From Chlorocebus sabaeus (Eukaryota > Chordata > Mammalia > Primates > Cercopithecidae): DNA of 64,000 bases. Numbering within the stretch: the first letter of the stretch is position 1; the number at the start of each line of letters is the position of its first letter. Made by a program: the position numbers and the translations under genes. A model generated the notes under the pieces. The model was not told the DNA's origin, made no database searches, and saw only the letters and a program-made list of their open reading frames with translations. Positions 1 through 10,183 of the stretch are shown here, piece by piece. Where the stretch lies: contig NC_132918.1 of assembly GCF_047675955.1 (NCBI RefSeq), forward strand, positions 90,697,106-90,761,105, read 5' to 3'.

Positions 1-454
1 ATGTTTCTGCCAGTTTTAATTCTAGTTAACCTAATACAATATGTGCTGGGCTTTACTTTTTCCTTCAGTTGTTGATAATTCGATAAACCTTTATTGCATC
101 TGCAGTTCTTTCTGAGGCTAGAAGATTCTAGAATTTCTGACAATAACTTTCTTTTGAAGAGCACTCTCAAAGAAGACTCATAACAGCCCTGTGAGGCGGT
201 ACATGTATCATTACTAATAACTAGCACTTGTATAGTACTTTATCTTTCACAGAGCACATTTATACACACCATTTCATTTAATTGCCCAAGAGGGTAAATG
301 CAGAGAAATTAAATGAATCAGTCAGATACATAGCAATTTTTCACGCTGAGCTTGGATTACAATGCAAGCTAGAGCTTTTTCCACAACACATCATTTTTCT
401 TCACAAATAGAGGTTTCTTAAAATAGTTAATTAAAATGGTGAATTTTATATTTA
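1..454. other. Intergenic/intronic sequence, no gene seen
   Basis: AT-rich sequence without a supported reading frame. Around 220-330 there is a faint resemblance to MIR/L2-type text (a 'catttcatttaattgccc' stretch followed by 'agagaaattaaatga'), too decayed to call. Nothing else is recognisable. Confidence 0.5.
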
Positions 455-745
455 GATTACTTTTTAATTGATACATAATAATTGTACATATTTGTGAGGT
501 ACCTGTGATGTTTTGGTACATGCATGAGATGTGTAATGATCAAATCAGGGTAAGTGGGATGGCCATCGCCTCAACCATTTATCATTTCCTTGTGTCAGGA
601 ACATTCCAATTCTTGTAGCTATTTTGGGGTATGTAATAAGCATTGTTAGTCACCCTACTATGCTACTGAACTATAGAACCTATTCCTTCTAGCTAGCTGC
701 ATGTTTGCACCCATTAACCAACGTCTCTTCATCCAGGCTTAGAGT
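455..745. mobile_element. LINE-1 3'-region fragment
   Basis: The text 'gtgtaatgatcaaatcaggg', 'ccatttatcatttcc' and 'cattaaccaacgtctcttca' follows in order a well-known block from the 3' part of older primate L1 elements. About 290 bp is present with many substitutions and no open frame. It is a dead, truncated copy. Orientation and subfamily were not assigned. Confidence 0.75.
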
Positions 746-2230
746 TTCTGTTGTTCCACAGTTACCCAGCGGGAGGAACTGAGTGGGAGACAAATGGGTC
801 TTAATGAAGGGGTACCATTTGTCAGCAATGGTTCAACTGCAACCCTGAAACTGAATCACATCCCATAGTAATCCTAGAAACTCTTCATGTGCGTGATTGT
901 AAAGTCCAAAAAAACTATTCTTTTGTGGGTGTCAACTATGCAAATAAATATCTCCACCTTCTTATCTTTTTAAGTAATCTGTTGTAATTCAGTATCAGAG
1001 CTGTCAGAAAACTGATTAAGTTTGACGTCTCTTTGCCCCTAAATGAAGGGGTCAATTGCCCAGATTGAAGCCTAGGGACAGAAGGAAGAGGCGACGGAGG
1101 AATCACGGGCAGACCGTCAGTCGCTCTGGGAAGGGACAGTCATGAGCCATCAGTGGCTGCTGCTGCTGCTGTTTGCATTGGCAGACTCAGTCTTCGTTTC
1201 CACCCAGGACTTTGTCTAAGGACACGCTGTCTCTGCTCCCCGTTCTCACCTTCATCCAGAGCAACCCTGGGTTGCCAGATTTGTCCTCGTCCTGTGTCTT
1301 GTTGCTTCATTGCCTCTTCTCCAGCACACTTCAAGAGAAGGGAGCCGGCTAGAGAGGAAAGCCCAGCCTGGCTTTGAGTCGCGGCCAGAACGGACTGAGT
1401 CCCAGAGGGCCTTGTTCGTACGTTGGGTTAATGACCTCCACTGGTCTAAAGGTTCCATAACTTATGGCTACTCATCCTTCCAGGCCCTGTTAGATGCCAC
1501 CTCTTCTGTGAGGACTCCCCCTGATGCAACATAAAACTAATCTCTCCGTCATCTGTAGCCCCAGAGCACTTTCTTGGGTCCTTCCTCGGAGCACTCCTCC
1601 CCACTAGCTTATATTTTGGTTATCTACGTACCCATTTTATCATCCCAATAGACTGAGAGAAAGACTTATTCAGTGCAACCAACCCCAATGCCCAACCAAA
1701 AATGCCCAGTGGCGAGAGTGTGAAACTAAATGGAATTCACGTGCCCCAAAACGTCAGGGTCAGAGGTACTCCTTAGCCAAACAGGAGTGCACTGCTTCCT
1801 TGAGTGGATGGGAATGTAAATGCTTCATCCACAAGAGCTGGATGCGTTTTTCCTGATGGGAGGTGCCTAATTCAAGCCACCTGCCCCTAAACCATCTTCC
1901 TCCTCCTACTCCCCAGCTGCATCTTTATTTTCTTAATCCTTTTTTCCCTCTTGGGCAGGTTTCAGTGGCTCTCATCACCCATCCTACAGCCTCCTCCTCC
2001 TCTCAGCCTTGGTCCACAAACCCTGGACTAAACTCCAAACACAAAGTGGCCTTCACAGTGTTGACTCGTTGACTTCCAAATTCCCGCCGGGGCCCGTGAG
2101 GGGCTTACCAAGCAGTCGGGGCAGCAAAGACTTGGGTAGACTGAGACCTGTTAATGAAGCCTGCTGCTCTGTGAACATCTTAGAAACGTTGCTACTGATG
2201 GGACACTCTTGAACACATGTTTCAGTTAGG
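746..2230. other. Unique sequence, no gene recognised
   Basis: About 1.5 kb with no repeat family I recognise. Several short open frames (60-75 codons) occur on both strands, but they overlap each other, lack homology I know and are what chance predicts in moderately GC-rich DNA. No CpG island and no convincing splice-bounded exon. Confidence 0.5.
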
Positions 2231-2530
2231 GGCCAGGCACGATCGCTCGTACCTGTAATTCCAGGAGTTTGGGAGGCCAAGGCGGGTGGATCCCCTGAGG
2301 TCAGGAATTCGAGACCAGCCTGGGCAACATAGTGAAAACCCGTGTCCACTAAAAATACAAAAGTTAGCCAGGCGTGGTGGCAGGCACGGTAATCCCAGTT
2401 ACTCAGGAGGCTGAGGCAGGAGAATCGCTGGAACTCAGGAGGTGGACGTGGCAGAGATCACACCACTGCACTCCAGCCCGGGCGACAGAGCGAGACTCCA
2501 TCTCAAAAAACAACAACAACAACAACAAAA
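2231..2530 (+). mobile_element. Alu element (diverged)
   Basis: Full-length dimeric Alu. It starts 'ggccaggcac', has the mid-element block 'ctaaaaatacaaaagttagcc' in shortened form and ends with 'actccatctcaaaaaacaac' and a (CAA)n-rich tail. Decayed CpGs and many private changes suggest an older AluS or AluJ/S copy. Its antisense reading gives spurious peptides of the common Alu type. Confidence 0.95.
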
Positions 2531-3679
2531 TCAGTTCATAATTTTCAAGGATGGTGGAAGAGAACTCACAATAATCAATGTCAGCTGCTAAATATTGTTT
2601 ATCCATGTAGATATTTGCCATAACTGCTTTCTCCATAGTCCTTGGGTTCTCTAAAGGTGTTAAATAAACAGTGATGCTGGAACATACTCTAAATCTGAAC
2701 AGTGCCGCTCCCAGGACCCGGTTCCCCACCCAGATCCGACCCCCTGAGTTCTTCTCTCTCCTCACACTCTAAGCTCTTGATAGCTTCTTTGTTTTGTGGA
2801 AGGTTTCCTTGAAACTGCAGGTTGAGCTGCTGTGTTCTTGACGCATAGGCAGACAGCAGGCTGTGCACAGTTCTTCCCGGGCAATTCATTCTGAGCAAGA
2901 GTGATCTTTTTTGAAGCTTGAGAATGTCAATATGTGGCTGCTTTGCTAAAGTGCTTTCTGTCTCTCACAGTCAGAGAAATCTGCTTGCCTTGAGCTAGCC
3001 TCGAGTTTCTTGTTAAGAGCTAATTTTAGAGCTAATTTGGGTTCCATTAGTATATGGTTCTGTTGCAAATCTGACATTAACATTGGCGGCTTGATGAGTA
3101 ACCAAGGGAGGAAAAGCCTTTTACCCTAACTGCAGCAGTGCAGGCACATATGGTGTCATTTTTCAAGGAACAGATTTTTGTCTTTCATGCCATTTCAGAG
3201 CTGTTTCCCTCTGAAATTACCAGCTCTAATTTAATGCAGAACATGCCTGGATGTCACTGCAGAGATCTAGTTAAACTGAGAGAGCTGGCAGGTCCCACAA
3301 GTTTGCAAAAACAGTGTTCATTGGCACAGTGTAATACCTCCCAAACCCAAGCTCACAGGCTGGGAATCAGCCACCAGCAAGTGTGGGGGTCGGCTCCTGG
3401 GGTCTCCGAGCCTCTTCTGAGTCAGTGCTACCCAGAATCCCAGTCTTGGGTTGATGAGGAGGGACAGAGCCTTCCTTCCTTCCCTCTCTGCCTCTGCCCT
3501 TAGAATGAGCAGGATTTCGTGATTCTCTTCCTGTGGCTGGGACTCTGCTTCCACAGACGCTTGTAAGGGGAGGCTAAGGCATTTCCCATTTCACCCCATG
3601 ACCAGCTGCCCACGTGCTTGGGGCCAGATGGCTTTAACCGAGATCCGTGATTCCAACTGTGGCTGTGGCAGGGAGGACA
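2531..3679. other. Unique sequence, no gene recognised
   Basis: No repeat family is recognised. A 121-codon open frame at 3138-3503 (+) has no domain, signal peptide or homology I recognise and is overlapped by an antisense frame. I treat it as chance. Confidence 0.45.
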
Positions 3680-3775
3680 GGAGACCTGCTTGCTAATCTG
3701 AACTGGTCACTGGCTGGAGGACCCTGTTTCCTGAGCCTCCACTTTCTCACCTGTGAAAAGAGAGAATTCTGAGAG
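3680..3775 (+). mobile_element. Possible MIR fragment
   Basis: The order '...ggtcactggctggagg', 'cctgtttcctgagcctcc' and 'ctttctcacctgtgaaaag' resembles the MIR core and 3' part (consensus: cctcagtttcctcatctgtaaaa). Strongly decayed, so low confidence. Confidence 0.4.
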
Positions 3776-3794
3776 TCTCTAATATCTCAGCTTA

Positions 3795-4025
3795 ATAGCC
3801 CGTAACAGTAACTCGCATTTATCTAACTTTTTACATTTTTCTGAGAACCTTAATTTGTGTTCTGTCCTGTGATCATGACAACATCCAGTGAGGCAGGCAT
3901 TCCTGTCTTCCCGTGGGAAGTTCTGAGTCAGAGAGGTGAGGAAACTTGCCCAGTCTCACACAGCTGGTAAGAGGCAGAGAGAGACTGGAACCTCGTTGGC
4001 CTCACTCCCAGTTCAAGGCTCTCAG
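3795..4025 (-). mobile_element. MIR SINE
   Basis: Reading the minus strand gives the MIR core. On plus, 'gaggaaacttgcccagtctc' and 'acacagctggtaagaggcag' are the reverse complement of the tRNA-derived region and core, preceded by 'catttatctaac' and 'gtgaggcaggcattcctg'. Ancient mammalian SINE, inactive. Confidence 0.85.
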
Positions 4026-4223
4026 AATCAACAGATGGTATCAGAAACTAAGCTTTGAACACTGCATTCCATGACCAGGGGCCATCTTGGAGAGCAGACA
4101 GCCGTGCCCCACAGGCCTCCAACGGTTCAAACTTTTCCAAGGTGAGAAGACTGCACGACGACCTGGGAAATTATATTCTTTCTGTGGGTCATGCAGTGTC
4201 AGGAATGAGCACCCCAGAAGAGG

Positions 4224-4345
4224 CTGAAAGATAGTAGGAAAAGTACGGGAACTGGTTCCAGTCTTGCCTCTGTCTCAAGTCGCTGTGTGACCTTGAACAA
4301 GTCACTTGGCCTCTCTGAGCCTTAGTTCCTAAAAGAGGCAAGTGG
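4224..4345 (+). mobile_element. MIR SINE
   Basis: 'ctgtgtgaccttgaacaagt' then 'cacttggcctctctgagcct' is the diagnostic central MIR block in sense orientation. The 3' end is lost. Opposite in orientation to the MIR about 200 bp upstream. Confidence 0.9.
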
Positions 4346-5864
4346 ATAAGCTATTCTCCAAAGTAAGTTCCCTGTGGAGAGGTCTATGGTTCTATGGCAA
4401 CAGAACCAAATAACACAGCAGCAAGTGTAAGGTCTTTGTTCCGAGAGCAGCCTCCATGCCCAAGATTCAAATTCTGAAAAAGGAAAATGCTCCAAGAAGT
4501 TAAAAAGTGAAGTTGTTCTAAACAGCAACCAAAGCAAGTTACTCCTGTAAGTGACCAGCTAAATCCTAAAACAGGGGTCACAAGCTGAAATCCTACAGGA
4601 GCCAGGCAGGGTAAGAATCAGAGAGGCAGACACAGCATAGGACAATGGAGCATGGTGGGGATTGAAGCAAACTGGCAAACGCTGCCTGACTTCCAAAGGG
4701 ACAGTGACCACCCAACTCCAGCCAAATGTTGTGGGTTGGGAATGTAGATACAGGGTCAACAAGCTTCCAACTTTTCAAGAGCATTGAGAATCCGAATATT
4801 CAGGGAAATATCCTAATTTTTAAACATTGGAAACAAACCCAAAGACTCAAAAACCCTTTCATGCCAGACAGAATGTGTCTGCCAGCCATATGCTGCCCGA
4901 GTGTGCTAACATCTTCTCGAGTGGTTTGTGTCTATCTTCGCCTTAAACAATTTCAGGGAGCCTGTTTCCTGGCCCTCCTTGGGAGCATGCTGCAGTGGTG
5001 ACCTGCTTGAACCCTTGCAAGTCAACAATACTTTACATCACGCAAATCCCATTTTCCTGTCCGTGGCCTTTGAGGCTGGACCCCTGACAGGGGCCAGCAT
5101 GCACACCCAGTTCCCACTCTGCCTGCCTGAAAATAACCTTCTCCAGAGAGACAAACAACAGTGGGAGGGGAAAAGGACGATTTGGCCTTGCTAGGAGGGT
5201 CAAACAGATGAGGTTATTTTTTTCTGCCATCATGTCTACTTTATTGGATCACATAACCGTTTTTATTGTTCATTTAGGTACAAATTAATTGCTATACAAA
5301 TGAACAGAAACGCAGATGAATCCCTCACCATGACTTGAGCCTCAAACGGCAATTACTTGGCTTTGTAAAATCTAATAGAGCAGGTATCAGTGAGCTGTGG
5401 CATCTTCTCAGGCCTAATCTGTGCTAATGGGAAGAGGGATGTCCCTGGAGATTCCTTAACAACCTGAGTAAACCTGGGGGAGGTGTTTCACAGATTCCAG
5501 GGCCGCTGTGTCTGCCTCGCTTCCTCTTTCCAAGCACAATTGCATAAAGGTATTAGATGATTTGACAGTATTCTCATGGACTGTTTTTTTTCTCCCCCTG
5601 AAGGATTTTATTTTTTTACCACACTCTTGTGATTCTGTACTTATTTTTTCTCTTCAGAGCCCCATGTAAGACATCAGACCTGGCAGGCACTTTAGAGAGA
5701 CCCGGGTCTTTCTGCCACCAGGCAGCATCCCCAGTCCCCCAGCCTGGGTGTGAGAGCCCTGCCCGGTGCTCCCAAGTACTGGCTCCTTTAGGGGCCTGTA
5801 CCGTCTAGTTGGGTACCGTCTAGCTGGGCTGGAACCGTCTAGTTATTTGACTGTGTCTTCAGTC
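4346..5864. other. Unique sequence, no gene recognised
   Basis: About 1.5 kb with short chance frames only. Just before the 30-bp array the motif 'ccgtctag' recurs three times (about 5807, 5816 and 5834), a small local duplication ('ccgtctagttgggta', 'ccgtctagctgggct', 'ccgtctagttatttg'). Confidence 0.45.
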
Positions 5865-5950
5865 AAATGGACTATAAACATCTCAAAACAGCCCAAATGG
5901 ACTATAAACATCTCAAAACAGCCCAAACGGACTATAAACATCTCAAAAGC
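5865..5950 (+). repeat. 30-bp tandem triplicate
   Basis: Unit is about 'tggactataaacatctcaaa' followed by 'acagcccaaa', repeated nearly three times with a 30-bp period. Copies differ by single bases (for example 'aaatgg' versus 'aaacgg'). Because 30 is a multiple of three, a short open frame runs through it with a repeated 10-residue peptide. I see no reason to call that a gene. Confidence 0.95.
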
Positions 5951-6062
5951 AGAGACAACATCTTCCCCACCTTATTGCCCTCTGCTCAGGGCATGGTGGC
6001 AGTGGTGCAAGGGTAGTGGTGTGAGCAGCAATGCTCAGAAACTAAATTAAAAAGCTGGCTGT

Positions 6063-6343
6063 GCCGGTCGCGGTGGCTCACGCCTGTAATCCCAGCACTT
6101 TGGGAGGCCGAGGTGGGTGGATCACAAGGTCAGGAGTTCGAGACCAGCCTGGTCAATATGGTGAAACCCCATCTCTACTAAAAATATAAAAAATTAGCCC
6201 AGTGTGGTAGCTCACATCTGTAATCCCAGCTGCTCGGGAGGCTGAGGCAGGAAAATTGCTTGAACCCAGGAAGTGGAGGTTGCAGTGAGCCAAGATCACA
6301 CCACTGCACTCCAACCTGGGCGATAGAGTGAGACTCCATCTCA

Positions 6344-6382
<39 letters not shown>
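6063..6382 (+). mobile_element. Alu element
   Basis: Full-length Alu from 'gccggtcgcggtggctcac' to a long A tail that ends in (AAAAG)n. Left arm, middle A-rich linker and right arm are all present. CpG decay is moderate, consistent with AluS age. Confidence 0.97.
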
Positions 6383-7074
6383 TCTGGCCAAGCCCCTCAC
6401 TTTATCTGTACTGGTAGCACCCCAGTGAATCCTCCCACAGATACCACACAAGTAATTTCCTCCTTTGAGCCACAGACTTTTATAATTTCCTGCCTAATTT
6501 TGTCATCTTCCATGTAATAGTAAAAGCCAAAATATCCATCTAGAAATATTTTCTTAGTTTCCATTTGCCAAATCAATTCCATCTCTCTTAGAAATAAAAT
6601 ACAGTTACTTTTTGATCAAATAAAAAGATATTGTGTAACTAATGAAATTGTACTGTATAAAAAAAATCTTTTTAAGAAGAAAGTTCCTTAATGAACAGCA
6701 GTCAATTCTAGACTCTAGATTAAATCAAAAAATATTTTGTTCCTTGCCCTTGGAATAGTTGTACTGAAAACTGTTTTGAAGCTTCTATGATAAGATTTTA
6801 GATTCTCATCACAAAAAACTGAAGGTATTGTATTACTAGTTTTCTCTAAACTTTATAGCCATTCAAGAGCCTGTTATAATTCAGAGAATTTTTGACTCAC
6901 TTGCAGGAAATGTTCTTAGTCTACATATTTTACATTCCAATATAAAAGTCCTTAACTTTTTATCAGTGGTTTAAAGCATCAAAGGTAAGCTAGTCATAAT
7001 GACTTTCTTGTTTTTCTTGATTTCCTTATACAGGTTAGCTACATGGTTGTATTCAATGGGCTTTTTCTGTTTTT
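6383..7074. other. AT-rich unique sequence
   Basis: AT-rich DNA with no recognised repeat or gene. A 61-codon minus frame (6397-6582) has no known homology. Confidence 0.45.
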
Positions 7075-7160
7075 AAGCCTGTGAACTGCACAGAGCCTAG
7101 TACAGTGCCTTATATGCAATCCATGTTGGTTGAATGATGCATGAGTGAATGAATAAATGT
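7075..7160 (+). mobile_element. L2 LINE 3'-end fragment
   Basis: 'gcacagagcctagtacagtg' then 'ttggttgaatgatgc' and 'gaatgaat' match the typical L2 3' terminus (consensus: cagtgcctggcacatagtagg, ttgttgaatgaatgaa). Short, ancient and inactive. Confidence 0.75.
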
Positions 7161-7949
7161 CTCTTGAAAAAAGATAAAACATTATCCTAGAGAGTTCTTC
7201 CTTTGATGATGCTGGTAGAACCTACAGATTTAGACTAGAATGTCAAAGGTAAAACTACCCAGAAATATATAATTTGGTTCAGTGTTTTTTTCACTTTTCA
7301 GATTTAGAGATTGAGGTTCAGAGAACCCCCAGATCACCTGAAATCCTCATTGGGAATTTCAGGAAATTGTACCAAATATGAACCCAAAGGTAAACACAGG
7401 TTTCCATGGCCACCAAACGGGGCTTGTCATTGCTTTCTGTTTTCTTTACCCTCGTGAAATTCTCATGAACTAACTAGGATTCAGAAGTGCGTAAAATGAC
7501 GAGTTCCTGAAAGCTCTTAAATACTTCCCGGCTCTCTTCATCACTAGTTACTAGAGTAGAGTTTGGTATTTGGTGGCTCCGAGACCCCCCAAGGGCTCCA
7601 TTACTAATTCAGGGGGAGTGGAAAGAGCTCTGAGCCCCACGTCAGAGGTTGGGGCCCTGACTCCAGCTATGCTGGCCAGAGATCCTGAGACAAACCAGCT
7701 GCCCACGACCCGTCCTCATCCATAAATGGAAGTGGTAGCCTCTGTTCTGCCTTCCTCAATGTTTCGGAAATGGTAACGCACGCAAATACAAGGAGTTAAG
7801 ATTGTCCCTAGGGGTGGATCAAGCAAGCACATGCCAAGGGGGCTGGGGGTGGCAACCCTGGGGTGCTGGCCTTCCCTGCTGAAGAACTAGGAAATATGAA
7901 TGTTAACCTTCTGAGAGTCAAACCAGTGGTTCCAAACTTTTTCCAGTGT
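7161..7949. other. Unique sequence, no gene recognised
   Basis: About 790 bp without a recognised repeat. Around 7290-7350 there is weak MIR-like text ('agattgaggttcagagaa'). No supported coding sequence. Confidence 0.4.
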
Positions 7950-7962
7950 AAATCCTCCTTTT

Positions 7963-8280
7963 TTTCCTTTTTTCTTCTTCTTTTTTTTTTTTTTTTTTTA
8001 GACAGGGTCTCACTCTGTTGCCCAGACTGGAGTGCAGTGGTGCGATCTTAGCTCACTGCAAAGTCTGTCTACTGGGTTCAAGCCATCCTTTCACCTCATC
8101 TCCCAGGTAGCTGGGATTACAAGCGGCTGCCACCACGCCTGGATAATTTTTGTATTTTTTGTAGAGATGGGGTTTTACCATGTTGCCCAGGCTGGTCTTG
8201 ATCTCTTGAGCTCAAGTGAGACTCACACCTTGACCTCCCAAAGTGCTGGGATTACAGGTGTAAGCCACTGCACCTGGCCT
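7963..8280 (-). mobile_element. AluJ-like element with target-site duplication
   Basis: Inverted full-length Alu with poly(T) on the left and '...cacctggcc' on the right. Text such as 'ggtctcactctgttgccc' and the high divergence point to an old AluJ-type copy. It is flanked by matching direct repeats, 'aaatcctcctttt' (7950) and 'aaatcctgctttt' (8281), which mark the retrotransposition site. Confidence 0.95.
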
Positions 8281-8293
8281 AAATCCTGCTTTT

Positions 8294-9084
8294 AGCCTCA
8301 AAATATTTTCCAGACCCATTTCCACATGATCATATTTATACTTTTAGTATTTGTGACCAAGAAATACATATTGACAACAAACTATTAAGAATTATGACCA
8401 CTCTTTACATTGATTTACTTTACTAATTACCATATCATATGTATACTTTTGACAAACAGTGGTGCTAGATTAGAGCGAACTATGTTTACTCACAGATGCT
8501 CTAGACACTCATGGATTAGGTGGCTTCTCAAAATCACGCCCTCTGCTCTCAGATCAGGGAATTCCTGTATTAAACTATAAACTATAAATATAATAAATGG
8601 ATAAGAGCCAAGGAATGCAACCATTTTAGGTGGACTCTGGCTGCACGTGGAAGTCAGGTGGACATGAACACATCCAGAGCAAGAAGGTGGGTCACAAGAA
8701 GCTTGGTCACCCGCGGAGACTTAGAAGAGTGCCCTCCCAGTGGAGCCCAAGTCCTGGCAGACCTGGGTTCATTAGACGGCATGTGACTCATGTAACTAAC
8801 TCCTTACGCTCCACTCCCGGCTCCGCTGAGCATCCCTGTTGCCAGCATAGAGTAGCCAGACATCTGAAAGTTGTATTTTATTGCAGATGGATGTCTTGGC
8901 TTTAGATCCTAGAACCATCCTAAGAAGATGAGTAAGGTGAAGTGCACGTTTTTTTGAGATTAAAAAAATATGCCCAAGTGGTGGATGACAGGGTAGGTCT
9001 CCGAGCGTGGCCCTGAGGCCTCTGAGTAGCCTCGGAGTGATCACCCTACTGGTCCCCACTGGGGTACAGCTTTGTACCATGAAC
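8294..9084. other. Unique sequence, no gene recognised
   Basis: No repeat family or exon recognised. A 91-codon plus frame (8630-8905) and a 94-codon minus frame (8796-9080) overlap and look like chance. Confidence 0.4.
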
Positions 9085-9308
9085 CATGGTTTCTCAACCT
9101 TAGCACTCTAGACATTTTGGTTCAGATAATTTTGCTGTGAAGGGCTGTTTTGTGCATTATAGGATACTGAGCAGAATCCCTTGGCCACTATTGACTAGAT
9201 GCCAGTAGCATCCCACTCCCCAACCCAATTACGTCAACCGAAAAGGTCTCCATACATTGCCACATGTTCCTGGGGCGAAGGGGAACGCCCCCGCCCCAGC
9301 TGAGAATT
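9085..9308. mobile_element. MER5A-like hAT (Charlie) DNA transposon fossil
   Basis: Nearly the whole non-autonomous element is visible: 'tggtttctcaacctta' at the left end, 'ctagatgccagtagcatccc' and 'tctccatacattgccacatg' inside, and 'cagctgagaattgct' at the right end as the degenerate inverted terminus. The order matches MER5A-type sequence as I recall it. No transposase is encoded. Inactive. Confidence 0.85.
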
Positions 9309-9844
9309 GCTATCATGACCCATCCCCATCAAATATCTACAGGTTGCGGCCACATGAGGTTCTTCTCAAAGACCAAACCATTTCTGGATGCTCAATACAT
9401 TAAATTTATATACAATGTCACCTGTGTCCGAAAGATGCTAGAATTCTTGAAAAATCCATTTCAAGGAGCTTGTAGTTAATTTAGAAATACGACCAGGCTT
9501 CACTTCACTATAATACAAAGGAAATAGGGATTCTGGCAACTGAGTGAATAGAAACTTCCTTTGATGACCTGGTGATTCGAGGGCCATCCTTCTGAACATC
9601 AATTGTTCTGTCGCAAGCGTGTAATGGTGTTGGACTGCACTGGCTATGTGTGGATTCCAGGGGAGTCCCTGGAAGCTGCTGGTATTTTGTTGTTTTAAAA
9701 AATAAATCCTTGATTTGTTTTTGATTTCTTATTAACCTTTTCTTCCTAAAAATAGTACAAAAAAATTTCAGTCACCTGAGAAACTAAATTACTTTGTGCT
9801 CATGAACGCAGGGGTTTTTTTTTGTCTGAAATTGTTCCAGCATT
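9309..9844. other. Unique sequence, no gene recognised
   Basis: AT-rich. A 71-codon frame overlaps the transposon edge (9264-9479) and has no recognised homology. Confidence 0.4.
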
Positions 9845-10025
9845 TTCCTTTTGAGGTAAAACAGACATCTAAAATTTACCAAGTTTACTATTTTTAAGGG
9901 TACCATTCAGTGATAATACATTTATATTCTTTTTGTCCCCTTCATTCTCCCCCTCCCTCTACCCTTCCCTGCCTCTGGTAACCATGATTCTCTTTTCTAC
10001 CTTCATGAGATCTGCTTTTTGAGCT
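9845..10025. mobile_element. Old L1 fragment
   Basis: 'accattcagtgataata', 'ctctggtaaccatgattct' and 'ccttcatgagatctgc' follow the order of a block common in old L1M-type elements (consensus near: cagttcagtggcatta; ctggtaaccatcattct). It ends just before the large minisatellite. Highly diverged. Confidence 0.65.
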
Positions 10026-10183
10026 CCCACAGTTCTAGTGTTTTATAAAGGATTCCGCCATTGGAAACCCCTTGGTCTGAGGACAGCACTCCCCCCACAC
10101 TCAGGCCTCTCAGGAGTGTCGTGTCCATCACGGCTCCAATTATATAGACACGTGTACACCTGGTTCGGATCCGGGTGAGGCTT

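Noticed and set aside
3138..3503. 121-codon plus frame in unique sequence
   Set aside because: No recognised domain, an antisense frame overlaps it, and no splice or promoter context was seen.
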